From: Euphorbia lathyris
Lineage: Eukaryota > Streptophyta > Magnoliopsida > Malpighiales > Euphorbiaceae
Length of the DNA stretch: 64,000 nucleotides
Direction: 5' to 3'
Assembly: GCF_963576675.1 (NCBI RefSeq)
Contig: NC_088916.1
Span: 48,423,001 to 48,487,000 of the forward strand
Made by a program: the position numbers and the translations under genes. The notes below the pieces were generated by a model, which had not been told where the DNA came from, did no database searches, and was given only the letters and a program-made list of their open reading frames with translations. Each line of letters starts with the position of its first letter. Position 1 is the first letter of the stretch. This document shows, in pieces, positions 53,759 to 64,000 of this stretch.

Positions 53759-54721
53759 CTAGGTGTATGCTTCTACTCGCGTTAGGAATTCAAATTCCTG
53801 AATAAATAATCCGTACCTACAAAACGGATTAAGAGCCTCTAATAAGTTTAATGAAAGCAGGAGGCCGAATTTAAACATATTATGAAAAAGTTTGGTTTGC
53901 TCCCTTTTGGATTCTCTTGGTAGGTCGAAGAGAATGAAAACTTCCGAGCATGAAACAAACCTAAACTTTTCTAATGTTTGAGGAAAAGGTACTTGAGATA
54001 CACAAGTTTTGATTTGATCTTTTATCTCTACCACATGATTTAGAATTTCGGATTTTGAACCGGGGTTGCTTACCGCTTCCAGTTCTTCACTTACCTCGAG
54101 TGATGCATGTGATAGTGGACTTGGTTCTACCTTTTTGTCATTCCTCAAAGAGATGGCTTGAGCTGATTCCCTTTGTGGGATTTCTATGTTTTCCTTTATG
54201 CTTGGGAGAGCATCTCGGGATTGCTTTTGCATCTCTTGGTTTATTTGAGCCAGTTGGTTGCTCAAGTCCTTGCAAACCTCCTCGTTGATTGTAAGTCGGG
54301 CTGATATTCCTTTCAAAAGGGACAGCACCTCATCTCGTGAGCTAGAGGGTTGTGGAGGAACTTGGCTTGCTTGTTCGTAAGGGAACATTCCCAATTCGTT
54401 TTCCCTGTGCTCATTGACAAACCTATTTGGAGGCCTCAATATGTTAGGGTTCCCGTAGGACAGATTTGAGTGTTGAGGTCTCCTCCAATCACTACCATAA
54501 AAGCTGTAAGAATTGGGGTTAGAATTATACCTTTGGTGATTACCCACAAAACTTACACTTTCATTGGTGTTGAGGCTCAGATTTGCCATCAAGATATCCA
54601 TTTTCTCATTTAAGTCGGCCATGGAGGGATTGGGAGCCTCATTCTCCAGGGTATGAATGTATTGTCTTGATGGGATAGTAAACTTTTGAGCTTGCCACTC
54701 GACTTTTTCTTGCCAATTCAT
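53759..54721 (-). pseudogene. gag-like fragment of LARD copy B (C-terminal type)
   Basis: 320 codons from MNWQEKVEWQ. No Retrotrans_gag core. Instead it has features of the Gag C-terminal half in Athila/Tat-like elements. These are a short coiled segment SMADLNEKMDILMANLSL, an Asn/Tyr/Ser-rich stretch with SYGNPNILRPPNR, and a helical region with LLKGISARLTINEEVCKDLSNQLAQI (shown as a long amphipathic run). The following Glu/Ser-rich part is unrecognised. It could still act in RNA packaging, but that is conjecture. It lies about 200 bp downstream of the repeated primer sites. Confidence 0.5.
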
Positions 54722-54916
54722 TGATCAGAGAATGCTGAGAAAAAGTGAAGTTCTAGCACAAAAGTTGATAAGTAACAGTATATAGATATGAACAAGTATA
54801 GAAACGTATAAAGAAATCATATATCAACAAGTATAAACGATATAAACAAAGATATTCACAATGAATGCCTAAACTAACAAATCAACCTTTGGTTCGATAT
54901 TGCAGAAGAAATAAAT
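54722..54916 (-). other. leader between the primer-site repeats and the gag-like ORF
   Basis: AT-rich; no gene. Confidence 0.55.
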
Positions 54917-55278
54917 CCCCGGCAACGGCGCCAAAAACTTGATTATTGGCGGTTGTCGGGTATTTATAGAATTAATCTACTATTCCCCGGCAACGGCGCC
55001 AAAAACTTGATTATTGGCGGTTGTCGGGTATTTATAGAATTAATCTACTATTCCCCGGCAACGGCGCCAAAAACTTGATTATTGGCGGTTGTCGGGTATT
55101 TATAGAATTAATCTACTATTCCCCGGCAACGGCGCCAAAAACTTGATTATTGGCGGTTGTCGGGTATTTATAGAATTAATCTACAATCCCCGACAACGGC
55201 GCCAAAAACTTGATTATTGGCGGTTGTCGGGTATTTATAGAATTAATCTACTATTCCCCGGCAACGGCGCCAAAAACT
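54917..55278 (-). repeat. six tandem 68-bp units each carrying a tRNA-Asp primer-binding site
   Basis: The complement TCCCCGGCAACGGCGCCA recurs with CCCC at 54917, 54985, 55053, 55121, 55188 and 55256 (steps 68, 68, 68, 67, 68). The last copy abuts the 5' LTR (55279) and is the positional primer site. Each unit also carries TATAAATA on the minus strand. Before each primer site lies AATCAAG, echoing the LTR/primer-site junction ATCAAG. One unit (55188) has a G-to-A change in the primer site. Confidence 0.92.
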
Positions 55279-56230
55279 TGATGCGGATTCCGTGAAGAAC
55301 CCGATCTGAGGGATAAGTGTACCCCGTCGTTATCAAGTAATAAATTTCTGGGTTTAAGTCCAGGTTATCGTCCACAGGATTTATTTCTGCAAGTACCGAA
55401 TTACTAAGTCTCGGATGTTATCTAGGCTTAAGGGGTTTGAGTTGGTTTTGTTTAATTAATCTACTCCTAGGTTGGTTTGCACTAATCCTAACTAGATTAT
55501 CTAATTCTGACTAAGTTATTCTAACCCTAACTAAATTACTCTACCCCTAATTAAGTTAAACTACTCCTAAGTGATCTTTTGTCAATGCAATCATCTAAAG
55601 GATCATGGAGGGATACGATGATAATGGAAATAGATTGTTTAAACAATTGAATTAAAATCTAAGTCACTTGTGTTCGAGGCGATTAACCCGACCTATCCTC
55701 CTAAAGTTCCTAGTTCGTGATTCCCTTGTAAGGCCGAAACTAGCTCTAAGGCTCAGTAATTTGGGCTTAATCTTCTATAGGGTTGTCAATCCTATAGGCA
55801 CTGACTAGGTCAGATTCAGCTCGTAATATGTGCCAACTTGATTTTGGGATTATCGAATGAGTTAAACCAATCAAACAAAGCGTAGGACAAAGATTCAAAG
55901 CATTAAAACAATTGAAGAAACAAAACTATTATATTAATCAAAGATGGAGAACATTGTCACGAAGTTACAATAAGCCTAAGATTCATAGCATGTATCATAG
56001 GATAAACAAGTTATAAAAGAAGAAAAATCCCTTTCAGGGAACCTGTCAACCAATGCAGGCGTCTTCCTAGGACTTAAGGATGGAGCTCGAGCAATCCTCG
56101 GTGAATGGAGCTTCGGAGGCGTCTTCAATGGAGGTTTGAAGGTTTTTGGAGGAGGTGGAGAGGATTTCTCGAGGTGGAAGATAAGAGAATTACAAAAACA
56201 AAAGATATCTAATTTACAATTGAAAATTTC

Positions 56231-56238
56231 TATTTATA
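56231..56238 (-). promoter_or_regulatory. TATA box in LARD copy B 5' LTR (presumed promoter)
   Basis: TATAAATA on the minus strand, identical context to 50977-50984. Confidence 0.65.
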
Positions 56239-56355
56239 GACGCGTCTCGGGCCTCGTTTTGACCTAATTTCGTGTCCTTGTTGGTGTAGGAAGACGTGGG
56301 GCCGAACGTGGCTTCGTGGGGGCGGAATTGGTCTTTTTGACCAATTCCCGCAGGT

Positions 56356-56528
56356 CTGCTCGCCGAGCAGGAAAGGCTGCTCGCCGAGCAGAATTGCGAC
56401 GAGCAGCCCTTGCTCGCCGAGCAGGCGCCTGGTGGCCTGCTCGGCGAGCAGGCTCCTGCTCGCCGAGCAGGCCTCTGGCGGCCTGCTCGGCGAGCAGAAA
56501 TGGCCCGGGGGGCCCTGCTCGCCGAGCG
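56356..56528. repeat. array of 15-bp palindromes, 5' LTR copy
   Basis: Same seven-unit array as 51102-51274. The stems are unchanged, but the segments between units 3-4 and 5-6 differ at five bases. Confidence 0.92.
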
Positions 56529-56930
56529 TTTCCGCTCGAAGCGCGCTCGATCCGTACCGGATGACTTCCAAACCCTTTTTCGTCTGAACTTACACCTGCA
56601 CACGCATAAAAACTCCAGAAAACATTAGTCCAAAAGCCGAATTGATCCGTCAATCGCTTATTTTGAGCAAACGCTTCGTTTGGTGCGACTTTTGACGGAC
56701 CAATTAGCTTCAAAAGATAACGAAATTCTATTATGCGTGTTATTTCGGCCGTATTTGCCTAAATTGATCACAAAACGAGCCTAAACGACAAAAAGTAAAT
56801 AGAATGCTTCCAATTTCTAACTAACTCACACAAAAGCATTTAAATGCGAGAATTGCTCGCTTATTAGCCAAATAAACCTAAAAACCGTCCTAAAACCGTA
56901 CCCAAAGATAGGGGTTTTTGACCCCTATCA

Positions 56931-56935
56931 ATCAG
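56931..56935. repeat. right target-site duplication ATCAG of LARD copy B
   Basis: Partner of 50020-50024. Confidence 0.93.
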
Positions 56936-59476
56936 CTTAGAGGAGCTCGTCATTTTTCAAAGATTGATCTATGATCGGGCTATTGGCAGTTGAGAGTTGC
57001 AGAAGCTGACATACCTAAAACTGCTTTTCGTACAAGGTATGGTCATTTTGAGTTTCTTGTGATGCCTTTTGGCTTGACTAATGCTCCTGCAGCTTTCATG
57101 GCATTAATGAACAAGACTTTTCAGTCATATCTAGATAAGTTTGTTGTGGTGTTCATTGATGATATCCTAGTGTACTCAAGGACTGTGGGTGAGCATGAAC
57201 AACATTTGAGAATTGTTTTGAAAATTTTACGAGATAATCAGATGTATGCAAAGCTGAGCAAATGTGAATTTTGGATGGATGAAGTTGTATTCCTTGGTCA
57301 TGTGGTGTCAGGTGACGGGGTTCAACCCGACCCTTCCAAAATTAAAGCTATTGATGAATGGGAACCGCCAAAGAACGTTACAGAGCTTAGGAGTTTTCTT
57401 GGGTTAGCTGGTTACTACAGGAGATTTGTAGAGGGGTTTTCTCTGATTGCAGGTCCATTAACTAAATTGCTAAGAAAAGGAGTTGTATTCCAATGGAATG
57501 ATAAATGTCACCAAAGCTTTGAGGAACTAAAGAAGAGATTGACTTCTGCACCAGTGTTAGTGTTACCTTCTGAAGGTGGTGGCTTTGTTGTTTATACAGA
57601 TGCCTCGGGACAAGGTTTGGGATGTGTTCTAATGCAAAATGGGAAAATCATTGCATATGCTTCTAGGCAACTGAGACCTCATGAGATGAATTACCCCACA
57701 CACGACTTAGAGTTGGCAGCAGTCATCCATGCATTGAAGGTATGGAGACATTACCTATATGGGGAGACATTTCAGATTCTCACTGATCACAAGAGTTTGA
57801 AGTACATCTTTACACAAAAGGAGTTGAACCTAAGACAAAGGAGATGGATTGAGCTATTAAAAGATTATGATTGTACAATAGATTACCATCCAGGAAAAGC
57901 TAATGTGGTTGCAGATGCTTTGAGTAGAAAGAGTGTTGATATTGTGGCTAGTATGAAGAGTTATAGTTTAAATTCACTAGTGGAGATGCGAGCCATGGAT
58001 GTGCAGTTAGAAGTAAATGAAGTAACAGGTTTGATGGCTACACTACGGGTAAAACCAGATTTGAAAGAAAGGATCCAAGAAGCACAATGGCATGATCCTT
58101 ATTTACAGAAAATGCGAGATCGTGTACAACAAGGTAAGAGACCTGATATTTCTGTGGAAGATGATGGGACTATGATGATAGGTAGTCGATTATGTGTTCC
58201 AGATGTAGCAGATTTAAGATCAGAAATTCTACAGGAAGCACATAATTCTCCTTATGCTATGCACCCAGGAATGACAAAGATGTACAGAAATTTGAGACCT
58301 TTTTGCTGGTGGCCTACAATGAAGAAAGATGTATCTACTTTTGTTTCCAAATGTTTGACATGTCAACAGGTTAAAGCTGAACATCAAGCTCCCGTGGGAA
58401 AACTAAAACCTTTAACCATACCAGAGTGGAAATGGGAGAGGATCACTATGGATTTTGTGATGGGATTACCAAGAACAAGGCGTAGACACGATAGTATATG
58501 GGTGATAGTGGATAGACTTACGAAATCTGCTCACTTTCTACTGGTTCAACAGACAGACTCGATGGATAAATTGGCTAGACTTTATGTGGAGCAAATAGTG
58601 AGGTTGCATGGAGTACCTATATCTATTGTTTCAGATCGTGATCCTAGATTCACATCTAGATTTTGGGGCAGTTTACAGCACTCCTTGGGAACAAAATTGC
58701 ATTTCAGTACAGCTTTTCATCCATAGACAGATGGACAATCAGAAAGAACTATTCAGACCTTAGAGGATATGATGAGAGCTTGTGTTCTTAATTTCCAAGG
58801 TGAGTGGGATATACATTTACCTCTTATGGAGTTTGCTTATAATAATGGTTATCATTCAAGTATAGGCATGGCACCTTATGAGGCATTATATGGAAGACCG
58901 TGTAGAAGCCCTATATGTTGGGATGTTGAAGGAATGAGGCAATTGGAAGGACCTGAGTTAGTCCAGGAAACTGTTGAGAAGATCAATGTCATAAAGAAGT
59001 ATTTAAAAGCTGCACAGGAACGTCAGAAAGCCTATGTGGATCAGCACCGAAGGGAAATGGAATATAAAGTTGGAGATAAAGTGTTTTTAAAAATATCCCC
59101 ATGGAAAGGAATAGTTCGTTTTGGCAAAAGAGGGAAGTTGAATCCAAGATACATCGGGCCTTATGAGATCATTGAGAGAGTTGGACCATTGGCTTATAGG
59201 TTAGCTCTACCACCAGAATTGTCTTTAATACATGATGTATTTCATGTGTCAGTATTAAGAAGATATAGATCAGACACAAGTCATATGATTCCTGAACCTG
59301 AGATTGCAATAGTGAACACAGACTTGACTATTCGTGAGCAACCTTTGGAGATTTTGGGACGAGAAATGAAACGACTCAGAAACCGTGAAATTCCGATGGT
59401 TAAGGTGAGATGGAGTCATAATCAAACACTTGATGAGGCAACTTGGGAGGTGGAAGAAAATATGAGGACACAATAG
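56931..59476 (+). pseudogene. pol: chromodomain gypsy reverse transcriptase, RNase H, integrase, chromodomain (two stops)
   Basis: Continuation of 49122-50019. A stop near 56970 interrupts KIDL-SGYWQL. Then [21 protein letters not shown] and the catalytic [10 protein letters not shown] (about 57150-57180). RNase H has [10 protein letters not shown] and [10 protein letters not shown]. The integrase zinc finger ends CLTC, and the core has [18 protein letters not shown] and, after TAG at 58724-58726, TDGQSERTIQTLE. Further on are KVGDKVFLKISPWKG and DVFHVSVLRRY. The end is a chromodomain (about 59370-59465) with VKVRWSHNQTLDEATWEVEE. All three catalytic integrase acids are present. Chromodomains in this group direct insertion towards particular chromatin marks. 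Only a few nonsense changes disable it. Confidence 0.93.
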
Positions 59477-59525
59477 CCTTACATATTTGAAGCTTCTGGT
59501 AAGTGAATTTCGGGGACGAAATTCT

Positions 59526-59541
59526 TTAAGGGGGGAAGAAC
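59526..59541 (+). other. polypurine tract of the chromodomain gypsy element
   Basis: TAAGGGGGGAAGAAC directly before the LTR start TGTAACATC. Confidence 0.85.
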
Positions 59542-61499
59542 TGTAACATCCCTAAAACCCTAACATATACATCTTCCCACATTCATATATGTTTTCATGA
59601 TTGAATACATACATTTTAGATTCATCGCATTGTCATTAGAAGTTTCATATGCATAATGCGATTACCGTGCGATTAGTAGACGATTAGTGTATCGTTAAGA
59701 TGTAACGATTGGTTAATTGAGTTAGGACTTAAATGAATGAATGAATGAATTCATATGTCCTAAATTGATTAAGTTACACTTTAGGAGGGCTGAATTTGAG
59801 GTTTGTGAGCAAGCACGAGGTGTCACCCCAATATTAAGACAAAATACACCTCTTCATTTGCCAAATGATGTGCACAACTCATTCTTTATCTATTCCAGCC
59901 ACAATTTCGACCAAAGCTTCAGCAAAACCTTCCTTGTTCATACCCTAAACCTCTCCAAAGAAAACTCTTCCAATTTCTTCCATTTTCGAGTCAAACAAGT
60001 CAAGTTAGGAAGCATACTAGGTGATAGACACGAGTTGAAGGTTAGTATGTGGTTTTAGCTTATTTTCTATGAGTTTGATATTCTGAAATACCTAGGTATG
60101 ATCATAGGATTTGTTGTGGATGAGTTGTGATGGAGTTTGTTGAGTTTTGGTGTTGTTTAAAGTGGTTATAGGCTGTCCAAATGAAAGATATGTATCAAGT
60201 GCCATAAACAGAAATCTAGGGTACTGCTTTCAGTCATTTTGGAGCATGTTTTTCATATTGATATTCTTCGAATTTGAAGATACATAAAGAATAACATATG
60301 TTTCTATATGTGTTATGAAACCCTCTGTAAAATATGGGACTTTAATTCCATATATAGATGAAGAAAACCTAGATGGAACATGACTGCCTCGAAATTGAAT
60401 GTCATGTGAGGCAGCCATGTTGATGTAGCATTTTGAGGACCTTAGAGTCATAATATGAGAAAGGTTATTTATAAAAAAGTGTTCCTAACTACTTGAAGTA
60501 TATTTCTATAAAAGGTTTTGGCAATCCATTGTGTTTAGTGTGAGATAGGTTGAGTGCATTATGGTAGATGCAAATCTGGATAGTCTGTTTCTTGGCTGGA
60601 AACAGGACAGAATCGTTTTGCATGCCATATATTGTGTAGAAGTGATATTAAAGTGAATTTTGGATATATTATACCCATATATGTCTAGTTTCAGTAGGTT
60701 CACGAATCAGGGCATTTGGATTAATATAGAGAAAGTTATGGCAGAATGTGTGCAAGTAGGTCATGTGATGATCTAAGACAAAAGGATTAGATTGCATGAA
60801 CTTTGTGGAGTTAGTGTCTTGTAAATCATATAGCATTCATTAGTTTATATTTTTATTAAGTTTATGTTAAGGCTAATTGTATAAATTTTATGTGACATTA
60901 GGAGGGCAAGGTGCAACTGAACGCACACCCGATCGTGTTGAATAGATCGAACCAAGTGCGACGGTAAGCATATTGCTTATATATGTGTATGACTGTATTG
61001 TGCCTTGTGACTTGCTGAGTGTGAGATGTGGTTGAATCTGATGTGAATAATGTGGATAATGTTTGAGTGTTTGTGATGCGTCATGATTGATAAGAAAGTG
61101 ATATGATTGAGTATGTTGCAGTGTTATGAGTGAATACGGCATGTTGAGCCTTGTGCACATACTGGAACTGAATAATGGTTGGATTATAAATGAATATGAG
61201 CTTGCTTAGATGGATATGTGAAATGGTCCAAGTTGTGAGTGCTATCTGAATATTGTGAGCCGGAAGCACATGTGTTGAGATATATGAGTACGTGAGTTGA
61301 GTGTAACTCCTCCGTAGCACAGATGATTGTATTCCGAATTTAGTGAGTCGGAATACAGATTGGGCCCAAGGACCATTTTAGATATATTATTTAAGTACAG
61401 CAAGGCCTTTCTAAAATAAGTATTACTATAATAAGTGAAACAGGTGAATAAATTCTAACTTGGTATTGATGATATATATTGATTTGTGCTCTTTACATT
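59542..61499 (+). repeat. 3' LTR of the chromodomain gypsy element, truncated
   Basis: Follows the 5' LTR from its first base to about 61499 (CTTTACATT). Homology ends there; the last ~330 bp of the LTR (counterpart of 47355-47688) and the right flank are missing. Confidence 0.88.
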
Positions 61500-62744
61500 T
61501 AGAGTCATTTCATAAAATCTTAATATCAACATCACTCTTATAAGTCTCCATTTGACTCCTTAAAATCAATCCAGCTAATATATTTTTTTTTTTGCAAACT
61601 CCAAATAATATCTGTACATCCATAAAAGTCAATAAATCTATAATATCCTTAGAATTTCTTATTTGACCTATAAACACTCAATTCAATCCTTATATAATCT
61701 GAAACCATGTTCACACAAACTTCAACTAAAAATAACTTCTTTCATCTTTATCTCTTAATTTGCTACCTCAAACTGTGCTTAAGATCAGAAAATTTTATCC
61801 TCAATATTCATATCCTAATTATTTCATCAAACAATATTTATTTTCATATTAATCATCAAATCATGAACTCTAATATCTTCTCCCACTTTACTTCTCATTG
61901 ATAATTAACATCAGTATCTCTCTAAACATCATTTATATAACTCTCAACAATTCTCAACCTCAATCCGATAAAGTTTAACAATAGATCAGCACTTTGAATT
62001 CGGATATCATTTATTCAAATTAATATTCCATAAATTGTTAAACTCCTATCATAATCTCCAATTTATAATCAACCTCCAAAACAATTAATTGAAATCTCCA
62101 CATTTTCGCTTTCTTAATCACATATATATTAACTCCAAAACTCATCATATCATTTCAAAGTCTCCTAACCTTACTTCACATCTAAGATACATATATTTTA
62201 TAAACCAGAAGCAGTGTCTCTCAAATAAGGAGAAAAATCAAAACAGAAACCAAATTCTGGTTTAGAGCTAAAATGACTAACATATATCGTTTCCAGCTTA
62301 ACTTTTTCATACGGAGTCCGATTAAGGCGATTCAAACACCTCTGGAAACGTAAGACAAAAATAAAGAACTTTCATTTAGGACTCCAGAACAGATTCGACC
62401 TATATCTGGTCTAAAAATGCATCACAAGATTCAGGTACGAATCTGATTTTTCAGCAGTACCTATATAGAGAATTCTCTATATCTCTAGCTCAACGTTATG
62501 ACTTACTCATAACCCATATCACCAAATATCAAATAATTTGCTAATTTTCATACACCTAGATATGACTAACCATCAAATCTCATTTTTACACCTCATTTGC
62601 TAGTCACTGAATCCTCGAAAAATTTCAAATTATTTCTTAACTATCACCAAATATTCATATATTACTATCGATTATTTCTTAGCCATCATCAAATATCGAT
62701 ATTCCTCAATTACTATCAATCTTAGGTCCGAAGAATTTAACCTA
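61500..62744 (-). other. internal region of an unidentified minus-strand element
   Basis: Strikingly G-poor on the plus strand; no credible gene. It lies just inside a minus-strand primer-binding site, so it is probably leader or internal sequence of a partial, possibly non-autonomous gypsy element. Confidence 0.45.
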
Positions 62745-62760
62745 GAGCTCTGATACCAAA
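62745..62760 (-). other. primer-binding site, initiator tRNA-Met (unidentified element)
   Basis: TTTGGTATCAGAGCTC on the minus strand, one base inside TGTGACA, a plausible LTR 3' end at 62762. Confidence 0.72.
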
Positions 62761-62761
62761 C

Positions 62762-62870
62762 TGTCACACCCGACCCTAGACGACCTCAATCGGCATCGGA
62801 CGTGAAATAGAAAGATCAATACTTAAGAGTCTCCAATTAATCCAAAAATCATAATATCATAATAATGAGG
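62762..62870 (-). repeat. LTR fragment of the unidentified minus-strand element
   Basis: On the plus strand begins TGTCACACCCGACCC, the complement of an LTR end ..GGGTGTGACA. The outer boundary is not determined; composition changes near 62870. Confidence 0.4.
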
Positions 62871-63425
62871 TTTATAGTTGATTGATGATGATGATTGAAG
62901 TTAATGATACGAATTATGATTAGAGTGAAAATTTATAGATATAAGTACATTATTATTATGATGAAGTAAGATTATATCAGATTCAAATTATTATTCGAAT
63001 TATTTGAAGTTTAAGAAAAATATAATATCATACATATTAGTGGTTCAAAAGTGATATTTTTGAAGTCTGTAGAACTTGGAGATAGGTAAAATATATTTGA
63101 TATATATCTGCAATTGATGGAATCAATTGTGATTTAAATTTATTGAAGTAAGATTTGGTGTATGTTAGGAAGATATGAATGATATTTGAAGTTTTATTGT
63201 GGATTGTGGCGATGGAATTAATTATATTGAAGTTTAGAGTTACTAAGAATTATCTACTGTGGATATGGATAAATGATGAAGTTAATGGAGGGGAAAGATG
63301 AGAATTTGTGGTCTTATTATGATTATAAGGAATCTTGATAATATGAAATAATTTTGTGATCTTGGAGATGATTTGAGGAAAAAAATTTCGATTAGAGAAT
63401 ATGAATTTCGAGGACGAAATTTCTT
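62871..63425 (+). other. 3' internal region of a second unidentified element
   Basis: C-poor on the plus strand, no gene. Ends with ATTTCGAGGACGAAATTTC, a stretch that commonly precedes the 3' LTR in chromodomain gypsy elements. Confidence 0.45.
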
Positions 63426-63439
63426 AAGGTGGGGAGAAT
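63426..63439 (+). other. polypurine tract
   Basis: AAGGTGGGGAGAAT immediately before TGTCACG. Confidence 0.72.
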
Positions 63440-64000
63440 TGTCACGTCCGTGCCTAAATTTCTAGAATTTATATTTTGATATTAGTATATATGATAATTA
63501 TTAGGTGTATGATTTTTATTTGGTGTTATAGGAAAAGTTTGGAGTTAATTTGAGGATTTTAGGTGTAAATTAAAAGTTTAGGTAATTTTTAAAAGATTAT
63601 AGAAAGATGGAGGATCAAATTTGATATTGGCCAAATTTGGATATATAGATATACCAAATTTTTGAAGAGGTGGGCGATTATCACTTTCTCTTTTTCTTTT
63701 CTTTTTTTTTGTAATCGTTCTTCGACCGTTTCTCCACCGTTTCTTTGATTTACGGAGATTCGACCGTCCGAATCACTCAAAATTGAAACTATAATATCCT
63801 TATGTATAGATCTAAGTCATAGCCAAAGAGTTTTTGGGTTTCGGTAATGTTTGGAGGGAAATGTCTTAGACAGAGTTTCGAGGCGAATTGAACGGGTTTG
63901 TGGTTTTCAATTAATAACCAAGGTAAGTAAACTATCAACTATATTTTGAGTTTTATGTATATGGATATATATATATATATATATATAATCAAAGAGTTTT
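63440..64000 (+). repeat. 3' LTR start of a gypsy-like element, runs off the window
   Basis: Begins TGTCACGTCCG after a polypurine tract. AT-rich with a more GC-rich stretch 63710-63780. A TA-dinucleotide run at about 63965-63987 lies near the window end. Confidence 0.65.

Larger units (their letters stand above)
50025..56930 (-). mobile_element. LARD-type non-autonomous gypsy-like element, copy B
   Basis: 6,906 bp with two 1,652-bp LTRs, a tRNA-Asp primer site repeated in tandem, a gag-like ORF, long noncoding internal sequence, and no protease, reverse transcriptase or integrase. ATCAG flanks both sides. By eye the LTRs differ at about eight positions, so insertion is recent. It must have used enzymes of a related Asp-primed gypsy element. 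The Athila-like element here is a candidate relative, judging by the primer site and U5 motif, not a proven helper. Confidence 0.88.
55279..56930 (-). repeat. 5' LTR of LARD copy B
   Basis: 1,652 bp, same length as 50025-51676. Contains TATA 56231-56238 and the palindrome array 56356-56528. Confidence 0.92.
45396..61499 (+). mobile_element. chromodomain Ty3/gypsy element, interrupted by LARD copy B, 3' LTR truncated
   Basis: 5' LTR, initiator-Met primer site, gag, protease, reverse transcriptase, RNase H, integrase with C-terminal chromodomain, purine tract and an incomplete 3' LTR. LARD copy B (50025-56930) splits the reverse transcriptase. It inserted at the start codon of the Sirevirus-like ORF (CATGC at 45391-45395 would be its target copy). 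The other flank is lost, so no duplication can be confirmed. The chromodomain points to Tekay/Del-type chromoviruses. Confidence 0.88.

Noticed and set aside
54917..55278. CRISPR-like regular repeat
   Set aside because: Units are contiguous 68-bp tandem copies with no unique spacers, contain a tRNA-Asp primer site and abut an LTR; the sequence is plant.

Overview
This window is repetitive plant nuclear DNA, probably from a eudicot and plausibly pericentromeric. I found no host gene. Nearly all of it is LTR retrotransposon sequence nested several layers deep, plus one plant L1-type LINE fragment. Four element groups supply the coding matter: Sirevirus-like Ty1/copia (three copies), a second Ty1/copia lineage (one copy), an Athila-like Ty3/gypsy element (one copy) and a chromodomain Ty3/gypsy element (one copy). 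Two copies of a large non-autonomous gypsy-like (LARD-type) family are also present. The plant assignment rests on these lineages, on primer-binding sites matching plant initiator-Met and Asp tRNAs, and on AT-rich leaders with TATAAATA promoters.

Layout. 1-5156 and 18738-20077: Sirevirus-like copy 1 (+), holding the 3' end of pol, a long extra ORF after pol, and a 3' LTR. It is interrupted by a complete 13.6 kb Athila-like element (-) at 5157-18737, with target duplication GAGTT. At 20077/20078 copy 1 is fused tail-to-tail to Sirevirus-like copy 2 (-, 20078-27719), which has its extra ORF, pol, gag, primer site and 5' LTR. Copy 2 abuts a truncated LTR of a second copia lineage (-, 27720-41775). 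That copia has a LARD (34049-38029, target duplication GTCTC) and a 5'-truncated LINE (about 38488-39857, +) in its leader. It sits in the 3' LTR of Sirevirus-like copy 3 (-, 41776-45395), whose extra ORF is cut at its start codon by a chromodomain gypsy element (+, 45396-61499). The reverse transcriptase of that gypsy is split by a second LARD (-, 50025-56930, target duplication ATCAG). 61500-64000 holds ends of two further, oppositely oriented gypsy-like elements.

All elements encode or once encoded Gag, protease, reverse transcriptase, RNase H and integrase for copy-and-paste transposition. Every long coding region here is broken by stops, frameshifts or deletions, so no copy looks autonomous as it stands.

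The most interesting signal is regulatory. The Athila-like element carries two paralogous ORFs after pol, and each is preceded by a GC-rich hairpin plus TATA module of the type found in the element's own LTR. The Sirevirus-like ORF after pol has a conserved TATA box of its own in two copies. The LARD LTRs carry arrays of a 15-bp palindrome in the same place relative to TATA. The LARD at 50025-56930 also has six tandem 68-bp units, each with a tRNA-Asp primer-binding site. All of this was read by eye; no alignment or database search was run.
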